A stretch of 64,000 bases of DNA, from contig NC_070614.1 of the NCBI RefSeq assembly GCF_027172205.1, positions 37,392,001 through 37,456,000 on the forward strand, read 5' to 3'. Origin of the DNA: Podarcis raffonei. Taxonomy: Eukaryota; Chordata; Lepidosauria; Squamata; Lacertidae. Under the pieces are notes generated by a model. It saw nothing but the letters and a program-made list of their open reading frames with translations. It was not told where the DNA came from and did no database searches. Shown in pieces: positions 32,300-43,024 of the stretch. Every line of letters starts with the position of its first letter. Positions within the stretch are counted from its first letter, which is position 1. Made by a program: the position numbers and the translations under genes.

Positions 32300-33685
32300 A
32301 TTAGAGAACCCCTCTTGGACTGTTTGTCTGAAAAGGAAAAGGAATGGATTTGAGACATTTGTGTCTGAAGATTGGGAAAATATTACTTAACAGAAAGCAG
32401 AACAGTTGGACATCACCCTAGCAGGAATGTTCTGAATAATTTATTTTAAGTAACTGACAGATAGAAAATCAGAAATCCCCTTTTCTTCTCCTTTTCTTGG
32501 ATTTCTTGGCTTTCTTCTCTTTTTTTTCTTTTCCCCCTTTGGTGTCCTCTTCTCTGGGTCATTATTGGGGTCCAAGGATTAGACACACATGGTTGGTGGA
32601 AGGACCTTGAGTGAGAGGCAGGGAAGGGAAATCTCCCAGGGTGAGAGACAGGGAGAAGGAGGAAAAACTCTCAGGAGGAGAGCCCACCATTTTCTGTGTG
32701 TGACAAGGGTTAAAAACTACCTTTGAGAGAGGACTCTGCATTTTCTTTTATTTTCTCTGTTTTTGTTTTTATCTAGATTAATTTCTTTTATCCTATTGTA
32801 TTATGAAAAAGCTGCAATAAAATCTTCAGAAAAAGCACAAAGCTAGTTTTTGACAAAGAGACTTGTACATTGTTTCTGCACTTTAGATATTCTGCTGCAC
32901 GTTTTCCTCCCGTTAATTTTTCTGGAGGCTGTTATTAAGTATGTTTTATGTTTTATAATTGCAGCTGAGCTGTGTTGGGTTTTTGTTTTCTTTGTAAGCA
33001 CTTTGAGCTGTTCTGGCAAGAAAAAGTGATGTATACATTTAATCAATAATAAATAATATTTGCATGAGTTAAAGAATTAGTTGCTGGGATGACAAAGTAT
33101 ATAATTCAACCATGCTGTTTGGTATCACTATGCATTTATTATAAATTGTATTTATAGAACTCTCTTAATTTTTTGAATTGAATGACTGTGATATGTTGAC
33201 ATATATTGTTTATTATCGTCTATGCTTTAAACAGTCCAGCGGTCTATTGAAGCAGGATGGTGTACGTGTGTGTTTGTGTGTATATATAAATAGATGAGTG
33301 AATATATGGACTTCTTTCTTTTTTTTGCTTAAAGTTCATACAAAAACACCCAAGCAGGGAGTCATGAGGAGGTCGGAAGTCCAATCCTTTTATGTCACAT
33401 TATGACCTGCATGGGTTTCATGATGAGTCTGTACAGAAGTCAGACCCACTTGAAAAATTGTGTTAACATCAGTCAGTGTAAAACAGTTACCCACAGCCCT
33501 TCCTTATACTATTGCAGTATCCAGGGAGCGCGACTCCCAGTCCCCCATACAGGCAGAGAAAACAAAGCTTGACTCTTCCTGAATTCTGACCTGAAAGAAC
33601 ATCTTTGGAGAATCACTGCAGGTTAGTTCTCCAATTTAATCCTTTGATGTCAGCAGCTGAGGGATAGTGCTGGGTGATCTCTTTG

Positions 33686-33779
<94 letters not shown>

Positions 33780-34710
33780 CAAAAGGAAGGCAAGTCTAGG
33801 TGCGAGAGAAGTTGAACAATGGAGAGAATGGAGTGTTGTTTGGCAGGTTAAGCTGAGAAACAGAGACATCATATTTCCAACCAATAAATTGCACACCCAA
33901 AGTCCAGGCACTGCAGTTGTTCCTCCTAGCTTCTAAGGCTGGAATTCTAAATACATATCCTTCTAGGAGGCCACACATTAACAAGATATGAATTAAAATC
34001 ACCCAGTAAGTAAGAGGGCTAAATGACTAGGAAGAAAGATGGAATGTGCAGATCTCAGTCTAAATTATTTCACTTCTTCTCGTTCTCTGGTACATGCATG
34101 CCATGATGACTACACCATTTTACTAATTTGACCCTCTGTTAGAGGCAAGTCAGGGGCACCGACTTATCCCCCATATTGAGGGGGCCAGGCATGCCAATGC
34201 TCCCCCTGTGGTGGTTGCGGGGCTGGTGAAGGTGGGGGGTGATCTTCACCCTCCAAGCCCCCTGCCCAGTGGGCCAGCACTCGCTCATAAGCAATGGGGA
34301 GCACAGAGGATGAAAATCACCCTCTGCATGTCCCGCCCCCACCCAACATGCCAGCACTCACTCAGGGGCGGCAGGGGATGGAGGCCCCATCATGGGGGGG
34401 GGGACACATCACCACCCGTGTCCTGCCTCTAAAAGAAGCAGAGAGTGTCAGATCAGTAAAATAGTGTGGTTGCCAAAAAAAAGGTATTGTTATCACTTTC
34501 TCCAAAAACAAATTTTGACTTCAAATAGAACCAAGATGTAAGTTTCATTGAAGTCAATAGAATTTGCTTCCACATAGAGATGTATCATATGAAGTGTGGC
34601 AACACAGTCCAAGTCACCACTGACATATATCAGTGGTTGTGATCTGAGTGTAGATACCACCTGTCTTTTCACTACTCTGCTCTTCCTTTAGGTGTTCCTA
34701 TTGTGCAGCT
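32300..34710. other. Duplicon 2 spacer before FUT copy B
   Basis: This continues the interrupted unit. A 3'-UTR-like block has AATAAA near 32816, followed by an AT-rich block also present at 20.5-20.9 kb, sequence shared with 39.0-39.6 kb, and a GC-rich block at 34.14-34.43 kb that recurs at 40.5-41.4 kb. I see no coding exon. Noncoding 5' exons of FUT copy B could lie here. Confidence 0.55.
33690..33776. repeat. (TG)n(AG)n compound microsatellite
   Basis: About 20 TG units run into about 24 AG units. Shorter versions stand at the same place in duplicons 1 (near 21360-21410) and 3 (39376-39444). Confidence 0.95.
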
Positions 34711-35820
34711 ATGGATCTCCCACAAAGATGTTCCTTCAGCCAACGTGCCATCTTATTCATCCTCTACTTCTTTGGTCTCCTGTCCCTCTCTACATTATTA
34801 CATCTGTATGACAAGATGCCATATCAGCGGTGGAGGATCAGCGTCAAGAATGCATCCAATTTCCCAGGGAGGGGACAACCTGCTCCCCTCATTACCACCA
34901 ACACTGCCTGTAATTCTTCCAGGTCATCCTGTAAGATCATAGATAGTGGCATGTGGACAGTGAAATCTGATGGCCGTTTGGGAAACCAGATGGGGGAATA
35001 TGCCACCCTATATGCCTTAGCCAAGATAAATGGACGTCAAGCCTACATCTGTCCCGCCATGCACCAGTACCTGTCACCAATGTTCCGAATCACTTTACCA
35101 GTGATCAGTGCTGAAGTGGATAAAAAGATCCACTGGAAGAACTTCCCTCTGCGAAGTTGGATGTCAGAGGATTATAAACACATCAAAGGCAAGTACGTCC
35201 GTCTGACGGGCTACCCATGGTCTTACACTTTTTATCACCATATCCACCAAGAGATACTTCAGCAGTTCTCCTTCCATGACCACATCAAGGAAGAAGCCAA
35301 TCAATATCTTCAGGAGCTAAGAGGGCAGCGCCAGGAGGTGACATATGTTGGAGTGCATGTCCGCAGAGGGGATTATGTCCATGTGATGCCCAGCTGGAAA
35401 GGTGTGGTGGCTGACAGAGGCTATTTGGAGAAAGCCATGAACTATTTCAGAGAGAAGTACCCCAATCCCATCTTTGTGGTGACCAGCAATGGAATGCAGT
35501 GGTGCAAGGAAAACATCAATGCCTCCAGGGGGGATGTTTATTTTTCTGGGGATGGGCGAGAGTCCTCTCCAGGGAGGGATTTTGCTCTCCTTGCTCATTG
35601 CAACCACACAATAATGACAATTGGCACTTTTGGCCGCTGGGCCGGCTACCTGGCTGGTGGGGAGACAATCTACTTGGCCAACTACACCCTCCCAGACTCT
35701 CGCTACCTTAAGGTCTTCAATCTTTCAACACTGTTTTTACCTGAATGGATTGGGATTCCAGCAGACCTCTCCCCTCTGCTGTCCAAGAAACCTTCTCAAG
35801 TCCAGAAGCCAGAAGCTTGA
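34711..35820 (+). CDS. FUT2: Galactoside alpha-1,2-fucosyltransferase, copy B
   Basis: A 369-aa GT11 enzyme, complete. The type II signal anchor is residues 13-32 ([18 protein letters not shown]) and the stem about 33-80. The donor-side motif [10 protein letters not shown] is at 88-97, the GDP-fucose-binding HVRRGDY at 216-222, [13 protein letters not shown] at 278-290 and [13 protein letters not shown] at 301-313. [15 protein letters not shown] near the end matches mammalian FUT2 closely. The acceptor CTTCCTTTAG ends at 34691, 19 nt before ATG, so the coding region is one exon preceded by at least one noncoding exon. It shares the MDLPQ start and [15 protein letters not shown] with copy C rather than A. 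FUT1, FUT2 and SEC1 cannot be separated by eye. FUT2 fits best. Confidence 0.93.
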   Translation: MDLPQRCSFSQRAILFILYFFGLLSLSTLLHLYDKMPYQRWRISVKNASNFPGRGQPAPLITTNTACNSSRSSCKIIDSGMWTVKSDGRLGNQMGEYATLYALAKINGRQAYICPAMHQYLSPMFRITLPVISAEVDKKIHWKNFPLRSWMSEDYKHIKGKYVRLTGYPWSYTFYHHIHQEILQQFSFHDHIKEEANQYLQELRGQRQEVTYVGVHVRRGDYVHVMPSWKGVVADRGYLEKAMNYFREKYPNPIFVVTSNGMQWCKENINASRGDVYFSGDGRESSPGRDFALLAHCNHTIMTIGTFGRWAGYLAGGETIYLANYTLPDSRYLKVFNLSTLFLPEWIGIPADLSPLLSKKPSQVQKPEA

Positions 35821-35901
35821 GCAGATAGCTGCTGATTCAAGTCTAATTAGATACTCTGTGTTTTGGCATTTGGCTAAATACTGTAGGTGAATACTGAAGA
35901 G

Positions 35902-36246
35902 CAGTGCTGGATATACGTATAAACTAAACAAACTATAACTTAGTGTTACACTCTCTTGGGGGGCCCCAAAAATTGAATGAAAAACCTGGTTATACATTTA
36001 CAAAATATAGGATAAAAAACAAATAAAATAAAACCTATATACAGCAACAGTGTATTGTGTTGTGTAGGCTCCTATTTGTTATGTGGAAATGGCTTTAGGT
36101 ATCTATTAGGTCCATAAAATCCATATAGCATACATTGAACACACAAAAACAGTGGCAATTTGTTGTTGACAAAGGACAGGTGGACATATAAAGGGCCCCA
36201 TTACCTTCAGTAGCTTAGGGCCTCATCAAACCTAAATCCAGCCCTG
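35902..36246. mobile_element. hAT-type MITE, copy in duplicon 2
   Basis: Same 345-bp element and same CTGAAGAG duplication as at 23730-24074 (flanks 35894-35901 and 36247-36254). The shared site shows a single ancestral insertion. Confidence 0.85.
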
Positions 36247-36254
36247 CTGAAGAG

Positions 36255-37117
36255 TTCCCTGGAAAGTTATGCAAGCCCTATTAAAATGATATTAAAATTA
36301 TATTTTAATTAGGAGTCTTATTACAAAGAAGTAGCAGCAAGTTGTAAAATAAAACAACAACAACCAGGCACACAACTCTACTTGAGGGGTTGTCAAAGAG
36401 AAAATAATCTCTAGAACAGTGGTCTTCATCCAGTCCAGACCCAGAACAAGGGACTCACTTCTACAGTTTCACTTTTAATTTAAAATTAATAGCACTAGGA
36501 TATACCACATATCACACACAGGGATATTGGAACGATGTTTTTCCCAATACAAGTGAACCAATATTTCATGTATTACTGGTCAAACTTTTGAACCCCTTCA
36601 GTGGTTACATCCTCTCTTTGATTTCTGGGACCATTTCTTTTGTGAGGGTAAGTGACCATCACCTTTAGCTTTGCATTTTCTTATGTAAAAAAGTCTTTCT
36701 GTTATTTTCTCACTTTCCATAACTTTCAGCACCTGCTTTCTATCTTTGTCACCTGCTGGTGCTTTTTTCTCCAACTCCCTTCCTGCAATTCTTTTGTCCT
36801 CCATCCTGACTTCCTCCTTCTTCTTTCTCAGCCTTTTTTCCGTTGCCACTTACTCTCATCTCACCATCTTGAACAGTCCTTTGTATCACAAGCCATCTGC
36901 CTGTTTCCTTTTTAAAAAACCACATACAGAAATTTGGAGAACCAAACTAAGACTGGAAATGTGAGAACCCAAAATTTCCAGATTTGCCCATCCCTAGTGA
37001 TAAACTGTGAACAGCAGTTGGATTTTACAGCTTTGTAAAGTTCAAATTTCCCATTTAAACCAGGCAGACTCTCCCAGGTGTTAGTGTACAAACATTGTTT
37101 TATGATCAGCTAGCTAG
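36255..37117. other. 3' flank of FUT copy B
   Basis: Shared duplicon flank with a short CAA tract near 36354. No gene is seen. The junction with duplicon 3 is at about 37117, where similarity to the duplicon 3 flank (43890) stops. Confidence 0.6.
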
Positions 37118-37366
37118 TACCCTGAGAAGGCTGCTAAGCAATGGCAACAGATTTGGGAGATACAGGAGCAAGAACAGCTGCTACACCCTTCAATTTCCAC
37201 TTCTACTTTTAACCGATTCACTAAATCATTTCAGCGTAGACTTGCTGAAACAAACAAAAAATTACAATGTGATAACTATATCCATGAAATCTTCAGCTGT
37301 GTTGCAGAGATCAGAAAACAAGATAATAATCTGAAATATACACCAGAGGCATTACTTCATGGCTGA
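37118..37366 (+). CDS. Terminal coding piece of an unidentified gene, copy 3
   Basis: This frame is open for 82 codons from the duplicon junction to a TGA. It includes KAAKQWQQIWEIQEQEQLL, FNRFTKSFQRRLAETNKK and IFSCVAEIRKQDNNLKYTPE. It is rich in Q, K and E with a heptad-like spacing, perhaps a C-terminal coiled coil. There is no ATG that would make it a gene by itself, so it is the end of a last exon cut by the duplication breakpoint. The homologous pieces in units 1 and 2 are broken but their substitutions look coding-like. I do not recognise the family. A DNA-transposon-derived or Myb/SANT-like protein is one possibility. Confidence 0.4.
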   Translation, partial: YPEKAAKQWQQIWEIQEQEQLLHPSISTSTFNRFTKSFQRRLAETNKKLQCDNYIHEIFSCVAEIRKQDNNLKYTPEALLHG

Positions 37367-37702
37367 CTTTTATTATGAATTATTCTAATTAGAGAACCCC
37401 TTTTGGACTGTTTGTGTGAAAAGGAAAAGGAATGAATTTGAGACATTTGTGTCTGAAGATTGGGAAAACATTACTTAACAGAAAGCAGAATAGTTAGATA
37501 TCACCCTAGCAGGAATGTTTTGAATAATTTCTTTTATGTAACTGACAGACGGAAAATCAGAAATCCCCTTTTCTTCTCCTTTTCTTTGTTTCTCCCCCTT
37601 TCTTCTCCCCCCCCCCATTGGTGTCCTCTGCTGTGGGTCATTATTGGGGTCCAAGGATTAGACACACATTGTTGGTGGAAGGACCTTGAGTAAGAGACAG
37701 GG

Positions 37703-38170
37703 ATCCGGCCCGCCAGGGTCCTGAACCCGGCCCGCCCGGCCATTGCAGAACCCGCCGCTGTCTAACGTGGAAAGGGCCAATTCGAGCGCCGCAATGGGTC
37801 TGACGGGCTTCAGCGCTGACCAATAGGGCGCCTCCTGGGAGGGTCGCTCTTGGACTCCTCCTCCTCGCGCCCACCCCCAGTGGTTGTGTGCTGCCTTCTG
37901 GTGGGTGAGAGATTTTCAGCATTCCCCGCCCCCCAACAATCAAGCGGCCAATCGCCGCTTACAATCTTGGGTTTGTGCTTCGTTACAGCGGGTGAGCGAT
38001 TTTTGGCATTGGCTGCTTGATTGTTGGGGGGCGGGGACTGCTGAAATTCGCTCACCTGCCAGAATGCAACACACAACCACTCGTGCCACAGAATGGGGAA
38101 TGGGAAGGCTACTGTGGCGTTCATACAGAGCCCCCGGTCATTTCACAGACTATTGACCTGTACACCACTA
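37703..38170. other. GC-rich insert in duplicon 3
   Basis: CpG-rich sequence not found in duplicons 1 or 2, beginning CAGGGATCCGGCCCGCC. Two mirrored blocks share CCCGCCCCCCAACAATCAAG and its reverse near 37926 and 38014, so it contains an inverted repeat. With the AGGACCCCTG end at about 38897 it may be the outer part of a hAT-type element that later received other insertions. No matching target duplication was found. Confidence 0.4.
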
Positions 38171-38412
38171 CAGTGGTACCTCAGGTTAAATACTTACTTC
38201 GTTCCGGAGGTCCGTACTTAACCTGAAACTATTCTTAACCTGAAGCACCACTTTAACTAATGGGACCTCCTGTTGCCGCCGCGCCACCAGAGCCCGATTT
38301 CTGTTCTCATCCTGAAGCAAAGTTCTTAACCTGAAGCACTATTTCTGGGTTAGCGGAGTGTGTAACCTGAAGCGTATGTAACCTGAAGCGTATGTAACCC
38401 GAGGTACCACTG
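38171..38412. mobile_element. Tc1/mariner-type MITE (CAGTGGTACCTC family)
   Basis: The 242-bp element has terminal inverted repeats CAGTGGTACCTCAGGTTA and its complement, flanked by TA on both sides. Inside are further inverted copies of AACCTGAAGC. One of five related copies in the window. Confidence 0.85.
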
Positions 38413-38439
38413 TACTTTATTCTTCCACTGCCACCAATT

Positions 38440-38870
38440 TTGTGGGGAAAAAACAGGGTTCCCCAGTGAAGTATTGAGTCTCAGTCAGGTAGAGTTAACA
38501 ATGAAGATTAAAGTTGATTTCAAACACAAACAAGTTTTAAAATATATTCGAAACGCTGTCAATCTATTCCCTCTCAGTCTTGTCCCTGTCTCTAACTCAC
38601 TCTGACTCCTCTATCTCCCCCCTCCCCAAAGAACCAACCGAACTAACTGTTTAAACCTCTGGCTGAGCCTCAAAATCAGGTAGGCTCCGCCTCCAGGCTT
38701 TCTTATTGGTCAACCTATTAACCCTTTCTCTCTCTCAATACAAATGTATCCCCAAAGAATGGGCAAACGCCACAGCCACAAACCATCAAAAGTGGGTGAG
38801 TTAAATATTCGTTCACATCTTTTTAAAACTATAGTCCAGCCCCCAACAATGTACAGGGACAGTGAACTGG
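38440..38870 (-). mobile_element. LTR-like fossil
   Basis: On the minus strand this ends CCCCACA followed by AATTGGTGGCAGTGG, which resembles an LTR end next to a primer-binding region. It is cut by the MITE on its left and has no internal coding part. A broken fragment. Confidence 0.35.
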
Positions 38871-38899
38871 CCCCCTCTTCAAAAACTTTGAGGACCCCT

Positions 38900-39386
38900 G
38901 GTTTATTATGTTCTATGCTTTAAACTGTCCTGCAGTCTATAGAAGCAGGATGGTGTAGGTGTGTGTTTGTGTGTATGTATAAATAGATGAGTGAATATAT
39001 GGACTTCTTTCTTTTTTTGCTTAATTTGCATACAGAAAACACCCGAGCAGGAAGTCATGAGGAGTTCTGAAGTCCAATCGCACATTATGACCTGCATGCG
39101 TTTCATGATGAGTCTGTACAGAAGTCAAACTCACTTGTAAAAATTATGTTAACAGCAGTCAGTGTAAAGCAGTTACCCATGGCCCTTCCTTATACTATTG
39201 CAGTATCCAGGGAGCGCGACTCCCAATCCCACATACAGGCAGAGAAAACAAAGCTTGCCTTTTCTTGAATTCTGACCTGATAGAACATCTTTGGAGAATC
39301 ACTGCAGGTTAGTTCTCCAATTTAATCCTTCAATTATCAGCAGCTGAGGGATAGTGCTGGGTGATCTCTTTGCTGTGTGTGTGTGT

Positions 39387-39449
<63 letters not shown>

Positions 39450-39665
39450 AGAGAGAAGACCAAAAGGAAGGAAAGTCTAGGTGCGAGAGAAGTTGAACAA
39501 TGGAGAGAATGGAGTGTTGTTTGGCAGGTTAAGCTGAGAAACAGAGACATCACATTTCCATCCAATAAATTGCACTCCCAAAGTCCAGCCATTGCAGTTG
39601 TTCCTCCTAGCATGTAAGGCTGGAATTCTAAATACGTATCGTTCTAGGGGGCTACATATTAACTA
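38900..39665. other. Duplicon 3 spacer
   Basis: Shared with 33.2-34.0 kb, including a (TG)n(AG)n tract at 39376-39444. No gene is seen. Confidence 0.6.
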
Positions 39666-40344
39666 TAGTGGAATATCAACTTACAACCATAATCCGTTCT
39701 GGAGGTCAGGTCATAACTAGAAACGTACATAAATAGAGGCGCACTTTTCCATAGAAAGTAATGGAAAAGTGAATTGATCCGTTCTAGACGATGAAAAACA
39801 CCCCCTAAAACAGCAATTTAACAAGGATTTTACCATCTAACGAGACCATAGATCCATAAAATGAAGGCAATAATCAATGTACTGTACTATAAAATAAATA
39901 AGACAGCTTTGTAGCTGGAAAAAAACAACATTTTTTTTTCTTACGTGCACTGAGGGTGGGTGGGTTTATCTGGCTACAAGCTGGGGGTAGGGCAAGGGTC
40001 AGTAAAGGGCTGATTCACTTCGGCCAGGGGCACTTTTTTTCTTGCCAGGCCAGGTTCTTCTCTGGACTTCCTCAGGTTAGTTCCTCAGTGGGGTTTGGGG
40101 CTGCAGTGCGCCCTGCTGTGCCCCTTGCAGGCAGCACCTCTTCCAAAGCTTTGTGGGTGGGATGGGGGCCCTCTCCCCAGCAGCAGAGGCCTCAGCGCTG
40201 CTCCGCAGCCAGCCAGGTGAGCTCTGGGCTGTTGGCAAGGCCTCTGCTCGTATCTAGAGGAAAGTTCATAAGTCGAAGCACCGACTGAAGGTTGTAACTG
40301 GAATCGTACATAAGTAGAGCTGTACATAAGTCAAGGTTCCATTG
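39666..40344. mobile_element. Tc1/mariner (pogo/Tigger-like) nonautonomous element
   Basis: The 679-bp element has ends TAGTGGAATATCAACTTAC and GTCAAGGTTCCATTG, imperfect inverted repeats of the TACAGTGGAACCTCGACTTA type. It is flanked by TA on each side. Duplicon 2 (near 33980) has the uninterrupted site. No transposase frame is visible. Confidence 0.75.
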
Positions 40345-40660
40345 TAGATATGAATTAATAATGCCCTGTAAGTAGGATGGCTAAATGAGTAGGAAAAAAG
40401 AGGGAACGTGTGGATCTCAGTCTAAATTATTTTACTTCTTGATGTTTTCTGGTACATGCATGCCATGATGACTACACCATTTTACAAATTAGACCCTCTG
40501 TTAGACAGGGGCATCGACTTACCCCCCACATTGAGAGGGCCTGGCATCACATGACCCATTCTGGCCCCGCCTGGCATGTCAACGCTCCCACCCAATGGGC
40601 CAGTGCTCACCCATCAGCAACGGGCAGCACAGAGGATGAAAATCGCCCTCTGCATGTCCC

Positions 40661-41278
40661 TGTGATGGCCTGGGACTCGGGCTCGGATTCGGAGCCAGGG
40701 GAGTCTCAGTCTGCACCGGATCCTTTGCCTCAGGCATCATCTGAACCAAGTCTGGGGCCTGACCCTGAAGAGTTCCAGTCTGCACAGGTTCCCCTGCAAC
40801 AAACACCAGCTGGGCCAAGTCAGGGGCCTGAGCCTGTCCTGGCTCCAGATGCGGGGATTACCTCATTGCCTTCAGCTAGGCCATCACTTAAAGCTGCTCC
40901 ACTACCAGTTGGGTCAGAGGAGGCTGAGGCAGCCCCTGCGTCTAGAAACCCACCGACATCTCCCCAGCTGCAGAGACTAAGGTCTGAGAGAAGGAGAGAC
41001 CTGAGTACTCGCAGGAGGAGTGCTCGCCTTTGGGCAAAACAGGGAGGTGAGTTGCCGGGGGATCAGGACCAGCCGTTACTCCGACAAAGATAAAGGCTGT
41101 CGGACCGCAACCCAGGTTGCGGGAGCAACATTGCAATATGCCAGATCCTGCCTGAGATGCTGTACCTGTCCTTGCCTCGTGTCCTGCCTTGGCCCTGTCG
41201 GACTGATGCCTAGCGGAACCTTCAGATTCTGGACCGCTCCTGGACCACGCTTCACAGGTTACCCCTGGGCTGAGCACA
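40661..41278. mobile_element. Solo LTR fossil
   Basis: A 618-bp insertion relative to duplicon 2. It starts TGTGATGGCC and ends GAGCACA (TG and CA termini) and is flanked by a 5-bp duplication GTCCC at 40656-40660 and 41279-41283. No internal region is present, so it is a solo long terminal repeat. It inserted after the duplication that made unit 3. Family not determined. Confidence 0.82.
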
Positions 41279-41563
41279 GTCCCACCCCCACCCAACATGC
41301 CAGCACTTGCCTGGGGGCGGCAAGGGGTGGGGAACCTCTCAATGAGGGGGGACAAGTCGGCGCCCCTGTCCTGCCTCTAACAGAAGCAGAGAGGGTCAGA
41401 TCAGTAAAATGGTGTAGTTGCCAAAAGAAACTTTGACTTCAAATAGAACAAAGATGTAAGTTCAAGTCATCACTGACATATATCAGTGGTTGTGATCTGT
41501 GTGTTGATACCACCTGTCTTTTCACTACTCTGCTCTTCCTTTAGGTGTTCCTATTGTGCAGCT

Positions 41564-42643
41564 ATGGATCTCCCACAAAGATGTTCCTTCAGCCAACGTG
41601 CCATCTTATTCTTCCTCTACTTCTTTGGTCTCCTGTCCCTCTCTGCATTCTTTCACCTATATGACAAGATGCCATATCAGCTGTGGAGGATCAGCTTCAA
41701 GAATGCATCCAATTTCCCAGAGATGGGAAATTCATCCAGGTTATCCTGTAAGATAACAGATAGTGGCATATGGACAGTGAAATCTGATGGCCGTTTGGGA
41801 AACCAGATGGGGGAATATGCCACCCTCTATGCCTTAGCCAAGATGAATGGACATCAAGCCTGTATTTATCCAGCCATGCACCAGTACTTGTCACCACTGT
41901 TCCGAATCACTTTACCAGTGATCAGTGCTGAAGTGGACAAAAAGATCCGCTGGAAGAACTTCCCTCTGCGAAGTTGGATGTCAGAGGATTATAAACACAT
42001 CAAAGGCAAGTACATCCGGCTGACGGGCTACCCATGGTCTTACACTTTTTATCACCATATCCGCCAAGAGATACTTCAGCAGTTCTCCTTCCATGACCAC
42101 ATCAAGGAAGAAGCCAATCAATATCTTCAGAAGCTAAGAGGGCAGCGCCAGGAGGTGACATATGTTGGCGTGCATGTCCGCAGAGGGGATTATGTCCATG
42201 TGATGCCCAGCTGGAAAGGTGTGGTGGCTGACAGAGGCTATTTGGAGAAAGCCATGCACTATTTCAGAGAGAAGTACCCCAATCCCATCTTTGTGGTGAC
42301 CAGCAATGGGATGGAGTGGTGCAAGGAAAACATCAATGCCTCCAGGGGGGATGTGTATTTTTCTGGGGATGGGCGCGAGTCCTCTCCAGGGAGGGATTTT
42401 GCTCTCCTTGTTCATTGCAACCACACAATAATGACAATTGGCACTTTTGGCCGCTGGGCTGGCTACCTGGCTGGTGGGGAGACTGTCTACTTGGCCAACT
42501 ACACCCTCCCAGACTCTCACTACCTTAAGGCCTTCAATCTCTCAACACTGTTTTTACCTGAATGGATTGGGATTCCAGCAGACCTGTCCCCTCTGCTAGC
42601 CAAGAAACCTTCTCTTTTTTCTTTTTTAAATATTTTTTATTGA
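41564..42643 (+). CDS. FUT2: Galactoside alpha-1,2-fucosyltransferase, copy C
   Basis: A 359-aa GT11 enzyme with the same signal anchor, [23 protein letters not shown] and [17 protein letters not shown] motifs as copies A and B. I chose ATG 41564 because it matches the start in A and B and lies 19 nt after the CTTCCTTTAG acceptor ending at 41544. An in-frame extension to 41486 is just intron. Two differences stand out. Part of the stem is deleted (about ten codons near residue 55). The last residues after LAKKPS are LFSFLNIFY rather than QVQKPEA, because a short L1-like 3' end is inserted at about 42613. The catalytic part is untouched, so the enzyme is probably functional. Confidence 0.9.
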   Translation: MDLPQRCSFSQRAILFFLYFFGLLSLSAFFHLYDKMPYQLWRISFKNASNFPEMGNSSRLSCKITDSGIWTVKSDGRLGNQMGEYATLYALAKMNGHQACIYPAMHQYLSPLFRITLPVISAEVDKKIRWKNFPLRSWMSEDYKHIKGKYIRLTGYPWSYTFYHHIRQEILQQFSFHDHIKEEANQYLQKLRGQRQEVTYVGVHVRRGDYVHVMPSWKGVVADRGYLEKAMHYFREKYPNPIFVVTSNGMEWCKENINASRGDVYFSGDGRESSPGRDFALLVHCNHTIMTIGTFGRWAGYLAGGETVYLANYTLPDSHYLKAFNLSTLFLPEWIGIPADLSPLLAKKPSLFSFLNIFY

Positions 42644-42656
42644 TCAATTTCCACAT
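42613..42656 (-). mobile_element. Short L1-type 3' end inside FUT copy C
   Basis: A T-rich run followed by AAATATTTTTTATTGATCAA interrupts the sequence CCTTCTC/AAGTCCAG that is continuous in copies A and B. It looks like the poly-A end of a minus-strand LINE, about 44 bp long. It supplies the last nine codons and the stop. Confidence 0.65.
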
Positions 42657-42737
42657 AAGTCCAGAAGCCAGAAGCTTGCACAGATTTTTGCTAATTCATG
42701 TCTAATTAGATACTTGCATTGAGTGATTGCACTGAGA

Positions 42738-42738
42738 A

Positions 42739-42786
<48 letters not shown>

Positions 42787-42950
42787 TACTTACACCCCAC
42801 CCATCTGGCCAGGCCTCCCCAGCCACTCTGGGCAGGTTCCAACAGAATACTAAAAACACAATGAAACATCAAACATTAAAAACTTCCCTAAACAGGGCTG
42901 CCTTCAGATGTCTTCTAAAAGTCAGATAGTTGTTTATTTCCTTGTGTTTG
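42738..42950 (-). mobile_element. CR1/L2-type LINE 3' end with (TTA)n tail
   Basis: About 16 TTA units, then CACCCCACCCATCTGGCC and CTGCCTTCAGATGTCTTCTA, the reverse complement of the 3' end seen at 56.95-57.13 kb. Present only in duplicon 3. Confidence 0.8.
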
Positions 42951-43016
42951 AACTTTCAGGTTAAGTTTTTGCTTCAAGGTGGGTTCAGGCATTTGGCTAA
43001 ATACTGTAGGCGAATA

Positions 43017-43024
43017 CTGAAGAG
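43017..43024. other. Empty site of the hAT MITE
   Basis: Duplicon 3 has a single CTGAAGAG exactly where duplicons 1 and 2 carry a 345-bp element between two copies of it. Confidence 0.85.

Larger units (their letters stand above)
24951..37117 (+). repeat. Segmental duplicon 2 (contains FUT copy B)
   Basis: The second tandem unit, with the same block order as unit 1. It was enlarged from about 5 kb to 12.2 kb by an 854-bp unclassified insertion (25079-25932) and a full-length L1 (26094-32288). Homology to unit 1 resumes exactly at the target duplications of both. Confidence 0.9.

Noticed and set aside
33667-33936. Frame with C/V and R/E repeats
   Set aside because: Direct translation of a (TG)n(AG)n microsatellite.
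40551-41093. A 180-codon plus-strand frame rich in P, S and E
   Set aside because: It straddles the left edge of a solo LTR with TG/CA ends and a 5-bp target duplication, and has no family motif. It is an LTR-derived chance frame, not a host gene.
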